Assembly: GCF_029761915.1 (NCBI RefSeq)
Contig: NZ_CP121695.1
Coordinates: 1,240,001-1,304,000 of the forward strand
Direction: 5' to 3'
Source of the DNA: Bradyrhizobium sp. CB1650
Lineage (GTDB): Bacteria; Pseudomonadota; Alphaproteobacteria; Rhizobiales; Xanthobacteraceae
DNA length: 64,000 nucleotides
Made by a program: the position numbers and the translations under genes. Position 1 is the first letter of the stretch; each line of letters starts with the position of its first letter. This document shows, piece by piece, positions 58,915 to 64,000 of the stretch. Under the pieces are notes generated by a model, which searched no databases, had not been told where the DNA came from, and was given only the letters and a program-made list of their open reading frames with translations.

Positions 58915-59523
58915 ATGCTCGATCAGCTGAAGCAAAACAACCGCGCTTGGGCCGAGGGCAAGCTCGCTGTCGATCCCGGCTTCTTCAAGAGACTGGTGGG
59001 GCAGCAGAGGCCCGAATATCTGTGGATCGGCTGCTCCGATAGCCGGGTACCCGCGAACGAGATCGTGGGGCTGGATCCCGGCGAGATGTTTGTTCACCGC
59101 AACGTCGCCAACCTCGCCCCGCCCCAGGATGCGAATTATCTGTCGGTGCTGCAGTTCGCCGTCGACGTGCTCAAGGTGAAGCACGTGCTGGTCGTCGGCC
59201 ACTATGGCTGCGGAGGCATAGCCGCTGCAGTGGATGGCGAGCGCCGGGGCCTCGTCGACCACTGGCTCCATCCGATCCGCGAAGTCGCCCACGACCACAA
59301 GGACGAGCTCGCCGCCTACACCGACGACCGAGAGCGGCTGAACCGGCTCTGCGAGCTCAACGTCATCCGCCAGGTTAGGAACGTCGCGTCCGACGTCTTC
59401 GTTCAGGATGCTTGGGCGCGCGGCCAGCCATTGGCGGTACATGGCTGGGTCTATTCGCTGTCGAGCGGGCTCATCACCGATCTGAATGTGACCGTGACCG
59501 ACGGGCCGGTATCGCCCGGATGA
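58915..59523 (+). CDS. Beta-class carbonic anhydrase
   Basis: This 202-residue enzyme interconverts CO2 and bicarbonate. The zinc ligands and active-site residues are intact: Cys40-x-Asp42-x-Arg44 (IGCSDSRVP), His96 and Cys99 in GHYGCGG. HRNVANLAPPQDANYLSVLQ and RNVASDVFVQDAWARGQPL-type segments match E. coli Can-type enzymes. CCCAAGGAGCCGACCATCTC precedes the ATG. Its place inside a mobile backbone, between ardC and a truncated DUF932 gene, marks it as an insertion. The gene looks complete and functional. Confidence 0.9.
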   Translation: MLDQLKQNNRAWAEGKLAVDPGFFKRLVGQQRPEYLWIGCSDSRVPANEIVGLDPGEMFVHRNVANLAPPQDANYLSVLQFAVDVLKVKHVLVVGHYGCGGIAAAVDGERRGLVDHWLHPIREVAHDHKDELAAYTDDRERLNRLCELNVIRQVRNVASDVFVQDAWARGQPLAVHGWVYSLSSGLITDLNVTVTDGPVSPG

Positions 59524-59827
59524 CAAGCGATTCAGGCGTCATTCGGGCAGGAGTGGTGAACGCTTGCGCACTGCCATCCGTCACCTCTTGCGTCAGCTCG
59601 GCCGATCGAGCACCAGCCCGGAACGAAACTGTCGGGGACCTGAAACTCGCTGCTCTCTCGTTCGGCGAGGACGTCGCCGAGCTGGCCTGCTGTGCCGGTT
59701 GAATGACCGCCAACGTGCCTCAGCAATTCGCGAGTCTGTCTCACGAGCCGAGATCGCCCGGAAGCCCGCGGTTTTCAGGAAAACGCCGCCGAAAAATCTC
59801 ACTGAGACAACTTGACTGTTCAGATAA
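59524..59827. other. Junction stretch with no supported gene
   Basis: The stretch between the carbonic anhydrase stop and the truncated DUF932 gene has a few short frames, none with coding character. The right edge, at about 59828, is where the DUF932 homology begins abruptly. Confidence 0.4.
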
Positions 59828-60625
59828 CGCGCCGAGCAAATCAAAACGCTCGAAACCGACAACGGCCGGGTCGAGCTGCGCGCTGTCACGGGGCCGGCCT
59901 ATGGCCGCATCTACGATCACGAGCTCGTCGAGGCCGTGCAGCGCATCGCCGGCAACGGCACCGGCGATACCCGCTGGAAAGTGCCCGGCGTCCTCGACTG
60001 GTCGACCGGCGTCTATAATCCGCGCGTCGATATCACCAAGAACACGACGACGCTTTATGCTTCCGACCGCGATGTGTTTCTGTTCCTCGTCGATGACCTG
60101 AACCCGATCGAAGCCGGCCGCCTGCCGGACGGTTCGCCCGATCTCTACTTCCGTGGATTCTATTGCTGGAACTCGGAGGTCGGCGCCAAGACGCTTGGAA
60201 TGGCGAGTTTCTATCTCCGCGCGGTCTGCCAGAATCGAAACCTCTGGGGCGTGGAAGACTTTGAGGAAATCACCATCCGCCATTCGAAATACGCCGCCAA
60301 TCGGTTCGCCCATGAGGCCGCCCCGGCGCTACTGAACTTTGCGAACTCCTCGCCGATGCCCTTCGTCAACGGCATCAAGGCGGCCCGCGAGCGGATCGTG
60401 GCGAGGACGGACGAGGACCGCACCGAACTCCTGCGCCGGCGCGGTTTCTCCAAGGCCGAGACAGGCAAGATCATCGACACAGTCCTCGCCGAAGAAGGCC
60501 GCCCGCCCGAAAGCATCTTCGATTTCGTGCAGGGCATCACCGCCGTCGCACGCGACAAGCCCCATCAGGATGCTCGCCTCGACATGGAGGCCAAGGCGAA
60601 GAAGCTGCTTGAGCGTGCCACCTGA
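59828..60625 (+). pseudogene. DUF932 protein, 5'-truncated
   Basis: The reading frame after TAA at 59825 begins mid-protein (EQIKTLETDNGRVELRAVTG) and continues through ATLYASDRDVFLFLVDDLNP, DLYFRGFYCWNSEVGAKTLG and RHSKYAANRFAHEAAPALL to a normal C-terminus. DUF932 proteins are phage/plasmid proteins of unknown function, common next to ardC and parB-like genes. No start codon is available before homology begins; an internal ATG at 59936 would lose further residues. The 5' end has been removed by the inserted block. Confidence 0.65.
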
Positions 60626-60739
60626 TATCCGCGGGGCCGGAAATGCGGGTGCCCGTGCTTCCGGCTTTGCGCTTCCGTGTCTTTCCGGTTCTCAGGCTCG
60701 TGGCGCTGCCCTCAGAGGAAGAGGGCGGCGCTGCGCTTC

Positions 60740-60784
60740 GTGACGGGTTGGAGGACCAGAGAGAGTCTTTGGGCCGCCCGTCAC
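60740..60784 (+). promoter_or_regulatory. Stem-loop leader upstream of the parB-like gene
   Basis: GTGACGGG and CCCGTCAC form a perfect 8-bp stem around a loop containing GGACCAGAGAGAGTC, ending 12 bases before the ATG. The loop motif recurs in the leader at 63661 (CCAAGAGAGAGC). Confidence 0.55.
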
Positions 60785-60796
60785 GGAGTATCACCC

Positions 60797-62941
60797 ATGG
60801 CGACTGCCGTTCAGAAGATCACCCTCTCGTCCTCGCGCGACATTCCCTTCAATAAGCTCGTGCTCAGCCAGTCGAATGTCCGGCGCGTAAAGGCCGGCAT
60901 CTCCATCGAGGAGCTGGCCGAGGACATCGCCCGGCGTACCTTGCTCCAAAGCCTCAACGTCCGACCGGTCCTCGACGCCGAAGGGGCCGAGACCGGCATG
61001 TTCGAGATCCCGGCCGGCGGCCGGCGCTACCGCGCGCTGGAGCTGCTCGTGAAGCAGAAGCGCTTGGCCAAGACCGCGCCGGTGCCTTGCGTCGTGCGCG
61101 ATCCGGCGACCGACATTCTCGGCGAGGACGACTCCCTCGCCGAGAACATCCAGCGAGCTCCGCTGCACCCGCTCGACCAGTTCCGCGCCTTCCAGGCTCT
61201 GCGCGAGAAGGGCCGGACCGAGGAGGACATCGCCGCGGCCTTCTTCACCTCGGTCAACGTGGTGAAGCAGCGCCTGCGCCTCGCCTCGGTCTCGCCCGCG
61301 CTGCTCGGCATCTATGCCGAGGACGGCATGTCGCTCGATCAGTTGATGGCCTTCACCGTCACCGCGGATCATGGGCGCCAGGAGCAAGTGTGGCAGGCCA
61401 TCTCCGGCTCTTGGCAGAAGGAGCCCTATCAGATCCGCCGCATGCTGACGGAGAAGACGGTGCGCGCCTCCGACAGGAGGGCCGTGTTTGTCGGCCTTGA
61501 CGCCTACGAGGCAGCCAGTGGCGTGGTGTTGCGCGACCTGTTCCAGTCCGACGACGGCGGCTGGCTTGAGGACATTGCTCTACTCGACCGTTTGGTCGCC
61601 GAGAAGCTGAAGGCAGAGGCGGAAGCGATCGCCGCGGAAGGCTGGAAGTGGATCGAGGTCGCGATCGACTTCCCCTATGGTCATACCCGTGGCTTGCGCG
61701 AGCTGGACGGAGTGCCCGCCGATCTCACGGCTGAAGAGCAGGGGACCATCGAGGCGCTCAATGCCGAATATGCCAGGCTCGAAGCCGAGCATGACAGCGT
61801 GGACGAGTTGCCCGACGAGGTTGACCAGCGACTTGGCGAAATTGAGACGGCTCTCGCCGCCTTCGACGATCGACCCATCACCTATCAGCCTGCCGACATC
61901 GCCCGCGCGGGTGTGTTCGTCGGTATCGACGCCGAAGGCGCGCTCTTGGTTGATCGCGGCTACATTCGGCCCGAGGACGAAGTGCCCGTGGCCGAGCCAG
62001 AGCAGAACAGCGATGGCGAACCCGCTGCCGCGGTCCTGGACGGCGCCGAACCATCAGAGCCGGTTATCCAGCGCGCCGTCATCACCATCGGCGGGCAGGT
62101 TGCGGAGCCCGAGGATGAGGGTGATGATGCAGTGAAGCCGTTGCCGGACCGCCTACTGACCGAGCTCACGGCCGAACGGACGCTGGCGCTGCGTGACAAG
62201 CTGGCGACCACGCCTTCGGTCGCCTTCCAGGCGGTGCTGCACAAATTCTGCCTCGACGTATTCTCCCGCTATTCCTCCTACGGAACGGCGATGGAGGTCA
62301 CCGTGCGCAACGCCAGCTTCCCGGTGCAGGCGCAGGGGCTGAAGGACACGCTGGCGGCCAAGGCCATCGACGCCCGCCACAAGACCTGGGAGGAGCGCCT
62401 CCCGAAGGACAAGACCGATCTCTGGGATTGGCTCACCGGCCTCACGGGCGACGAGCAGGCGACGCTCTTTGCGCACTGCGCCTCGTTCGGTGTCAACGCT
62501 CTCTACGAGAAGGGCGATCGCTACGGCGGCGGCGCCACGCCGCACACCGTCGAGCAGCGGATCACTGAGGCTGATCGAATCGCCAGGGCCGTAGATCTCG
62601 ACATGGTGGAAGCCGGCTGGCGTCCCACAGTTGAGAACTATCTCGGCCGGGTCCCGAAGCGCCGCATCCTCGAGGCTGTGCGGGAAGGCGCCGGCGAGCG
62701 GGCCGCCCAGCTCATCGATCATCTGAAGAAGGGCGACATGGCCAAGGAGGCCGAACGCCTCGTGGCCGAGACCGGCTGGCTGCCCGAGCCCCTGAGAATG
62801 GCCGACGCCGACCAGGTGGCGACCGTCGATGCCGCGGAGCCCGAGGGCGATGGCGAGGCCCTGCCGGAATTCCTCGCCGGCGATGACGAGGAAGCTCCGG
62901 CCGATGAAGCGCACGAGCCGCACATGATCGCGGCCGAATAG
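60797..62941 (+). CDS. Large ParB-like nuclease/partition protein
   Basis: This 714-residue protein has an N-terminal ParB domain: NVRRVKAGISIEELAEDIAR, RPVLDAEGAETGMFEIPAGG-R-R-YRALELL, then LAENIQRAPLHPLDQFRAF, the ENxxR box, and an HTH (RTEEDIAAAFFTSVNVVKQR). The long C-terminal half includes an acidic linker (EPEDEGDDAV) and a helical domain. Integrative elements of rhizobia carry such long ParB-like proteins for maintenance or replication control. Start ATG 60797 follows GGAGTATCACCC. The frame is intact. Located between DUF932 and strawberry-notch genes. Confidence 0.8.
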   Translation: MATAVQKITLSSSRDIPFNKLVLSQSNVRRVKAGISIEELAEDIARRTLLQSLNVRPVLDAEGAETGMFEIPAGGRRYRALELLVKQKRLAKTAPVPCVVRDPATDILGEDDSLAENIQRAPLHPLDQFRAFQALREKGRTEEDIAAAFFTSVNVVKQRLRLASVSPALLGIYAEDGMSLDQLMAFTVTADHGRQEQVWQAISGSWQKEPYQIRRMLTEKTVRASDRRAVFVGLDAYEAASGVVLRDLFQSDDGGWLEDIALLDRLVAEKLKAEAEAIAAEGWKWIEVAIDFPYGHTRGLRELDGVPADLTAEEQGTIEALNAEYARLEAEHDSVDELPDEVDQRLGEIETALAAFDDRPITYQPADIARAGVFVGIDAEGALLVDRGYIRPEDEVPVAEPEQNSDGEPAAAVLDGAEPSEPVIQRAVITIGGQVAEPEDEGDDAVKPLPDRLLTELTAERTLALRDKLATTPSVAFQAVLHKFCLDVFSRYSSYGTAMEVTVRNASFPVQAQGLKDTLAAKAIDARHKTWEERLPKDKTDLWDWLTGLTGDEQATLFAHCASFGVNALYEKGDRYGGGATPHTVEQRITEADRIARAVDLDMVEAGWRPTVENYLGRVPKRRILEAVREGAGERAAQLIDHLKKGDMAKEAERLVAETGWLPEPLRMADADQVATVDAAEPEGDGEALPEFLAGDDEEAPADEAHEPHMIAAE

Positions 62942-63040
62942 CTCGACCATGCGGGGCGGCTCCAGTCGTCCCGCGTGTCTCTACTGCCAATCGACCCCAA
63001 AGCCCGGCTCGCGCTGGGCTTTTGCATTCTGGAGGCACTC

Positions 63041-63451
63041 GTGCCGCTCTTCACCATTGAGACGACCTATCATCTGCCGATCTGCCGGCAGCGAACCTAC
63101 GAAGCCGAAACGCTCGAAGAAGCCTGCGATCTCGCGATCGCCGACGAGGGCTGGGACGACAAGAAGTCGGACGTCGAAACGTCCGGCGACATCTATGTCA
63201 CCGGCGTCTGGGAAGGGCACGACGCCGCTTATATCGGCCGGGCCCTGCCGATCCCCTCACGTTTCGAGGAGCAGGTCCAACGCAAGGCCGACCATTTCGA
63301 GTTGCTGCTCGGTCTGCTCAAGATACTCGCCCACGCCCCGGAGGGAGGCTCGGCGGATGTCGAGCTTTGGCGCCGACGGGCGGACGCCGCCATTGCGAAG
63401 GCCGAGGCCATTCTCGCGGGCGAAAACGATCCGATCGTAGGTGAGTCATGA
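63041..63451 (+). CDS. Small conserved mobile-element protein
   Basis: GTG 63041 preceded by GGAGG gives 136 residues starting VPLFTIETTYHLPICRQRTY. Contains EACDLAIADEGWDDKKSDVE and an amphipathic C-terminal helix (VELWRRRADAAIAKAEAI). It recurs between parB-like and strawberry-notch genes in rhizobial elements as I remember; function is unknown. The open frame extends to 62975, but no start signal is there. Confidence 0.6.
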   Translation: MPLFTIETTYHLPICRQRTYEAETLEEACDLAIADEGWDDKKSDVETSGDIYVTGVWEGHDAAYIGRALPIPSRFEEQVQRKADHFELLLGLLKILAHAPEGGSADVELWRRRADAAIAKAEAILAGENDPIVGES

Positions 63452-63519
63452 CGAAATACATCGTCACCTTCGTCGAAGGCGGATGCGAGCTAGCTCGCGG
63501 AAGCGGTCGCCGCCGCTGA
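63448..63519 (+). pseudogene. Short overlapping frame, possibly decayed gene
   Basis: ATGA at 63448 overlaps the previous stop and opens MTKYIVTFVEGGCELARGSG before TGA. In a shifted frame the sequence LAEAVAAADNARA with a TAG looks like the natural end of a small protein. A small element gene may have been lost to a frameshift and a stop. Weak evidence only. Confidence 0.25.
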
Positions 63520-63660
63520 TAACGCCCGAGCTTAGCCATCTTGGCAGTTCGGATACTGACGAACGCTCTGAGCGCGGCGCCCCGCCACCCGGTGGGGCGC
63601 CGTTTCTCATGTCGGGCACGGCCCCAACGCTGAGAGGGAGAGGACGGCCGGGGCGGGTTT

Positions 63661-63697
63661 GAGCCGGTGCGGTCCAAGAGAGAGCGCCGACCGGCTC
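63661..63697 (+). promoter_or_regulatory. Stem-loop leader upstream of the strawberry-notch gene
   Basis: GAGCCGGT and ACCGGCTC form a perfect 8-bp stem around a loop with GTCCAAGAGAGAGC, 32 bases before the ATG. This resembles the leader at 60740 in stem length, loop motif and position. Confidence 0.55.
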
Positions 63698-63728
63698 CCC
63701 GGTTCTCGCTCTCCTTAAGGTTTCCTTC

Positions 63729-64000
63729 ATGACCAACCTTTCCCCGATCGCGGCCGACCAGGCCGCGCCGATCTCGCCTGTCCGCGCTCCCGAGGGCGCC
63801 AGCGTCATCATCGCTGCCGCGGAGCAGCTCCTTCCGAATCTCGAGCATGGCCGACGCATCGACGCCACAATCCTGCGCGCCGCGATGGAAGCGGCCTTCG
63901 GCGCATCCGACGCGACGGGCGCCTGGGATTGGAAGATGGCTTACGACGCCTGTGAGGCCGCCACCGTCCTGTTCCTGCGCAAATACGGAAAGGCGCTGTT
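63729..64000 (+). CDS. Strawberry-notch family protein, N-terminal part
   Basis: ATG 63729 opens MTNLSPIAADQAAPISPVRA, GASVIIAAAEQLLPNLEHGR and AAMEAAFGASDATGAWDWKM, which I recognise as the beginning of the very large strawberry-notch-type helicase/methylase-like proteins of rhizobial integrative elements. The gene runs off the window end after LFLRKYGKAL. Only about 90 residues are visible, so catalytic motifs cannot be checked here. Confidence 0.65.
   Translation, partial: MTNLSPIAADQAAPISPVRAPEGASVIIAAAEQLLPNLEHGRRIDATILRAAMEAAFGASDATGAWDWKMAYDACEAATVLFLRKYGKAL

Overview
The window looks like a chromosomal segment of an alphaproteobacterium of the order Rhizobiales, most likely Bradyrhizobium or a close relative. 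The basis is high GC, rhizobial hypothetical proteins, three REP-type palindromic elements carrying CGTCATTCCGG or CATGACG arms, and a mobile-element backbone (ardC, DUF932, parB-like, strawberry-notch) of the kind found on rhizobial integrative elements. This is recognition from memory; no search was run.

Region 1 (1-14.0 kb) is ordinary core chromosome. It holds an aspartate ammonia-lyase with a late frameshift, a nitronate monooxygenase-like flavoprotein, a thioesterase-like protein, a run of small secreted or membrane-anchored hypotheticals, a two-component pair (7TM-type sensor kinase plus LuxR-type regulator, 4-bp overlap), a large DUF2235 alpha/beta-hydrolase membrane protein and two small hypotheticals. 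A 32-residue membrane protein with a good ribosome binding site sits at 4062-4160.

Region 2 (14.2-43.8 kb) is a dense defence-type island. At its left edge (14.2 kb) and right edge (43.8 and 44.0 kb) lie imperfect copies of one module: a CCAGCA-type double repeat followed about 100 bp later by a tRNA T-loop-like GGAATCGAACC. Degenerate 3' ends of a P4-type tyrosine integrase follow the copies at 14.4 and 44.3 kb. Cargo: an Mrr-nuclease/STAND NTPase (Avs-like), an HNH-NACHT NTPase broken by a frameshift, a Fic/HTH pair (mobile mystery proteins B/A), a PLD-like protein with an overlapping partner, an Mrr-like nuclease, a CHAT-type caspase-like protease with a downstream HEPN-like protein, two further PD-(D/E)XK nucleases, a GIY-YIG-type protein and an HNH endonuclease. 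A block of ordinary genes truncated at both ends (cyclase remnant, MFS transporter, MFS remnant; 19.9-22.4 kb) interrupts it.

Region 3 (44.2-55.3 kb) is a second, scrambled accessory stretch. It has a GC-rich FAD oxidoreductase with a small partner gene, an insertion sequence with long imperfect inverted repeats and a doubly frameshifted transposase, small AlpA-like HTH genes in opposite orientations, two hypothetical operon genes, a restriction-nuclease fragment fused tail-to-tail to a broken SMC-like ATPase, and what looks like the 5' part of a group II intron.

Region 4 (55.6-64 kb) is the core of an integrative element: an HTH/coiled-coil protein, antirestriction ArdC, DUF932, a large ParB-like protein, a small conserved protein and the start of a strawberry-notch-type protein that runs off the end. 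Three of these genes are preceded by similar stem-loop leaders. A foreign block (two single-domain response regulators, a small protein, a beta carbonic anhydrase) has been inserted and has cut off the 5' end of the DUF932 gene.

At least a dozen genes carry single-base indels or in-frame stops, many in short homopolymers and one in an otherwise normal core gene (aspA). Part of this may therefore be assembly error rather than decay.
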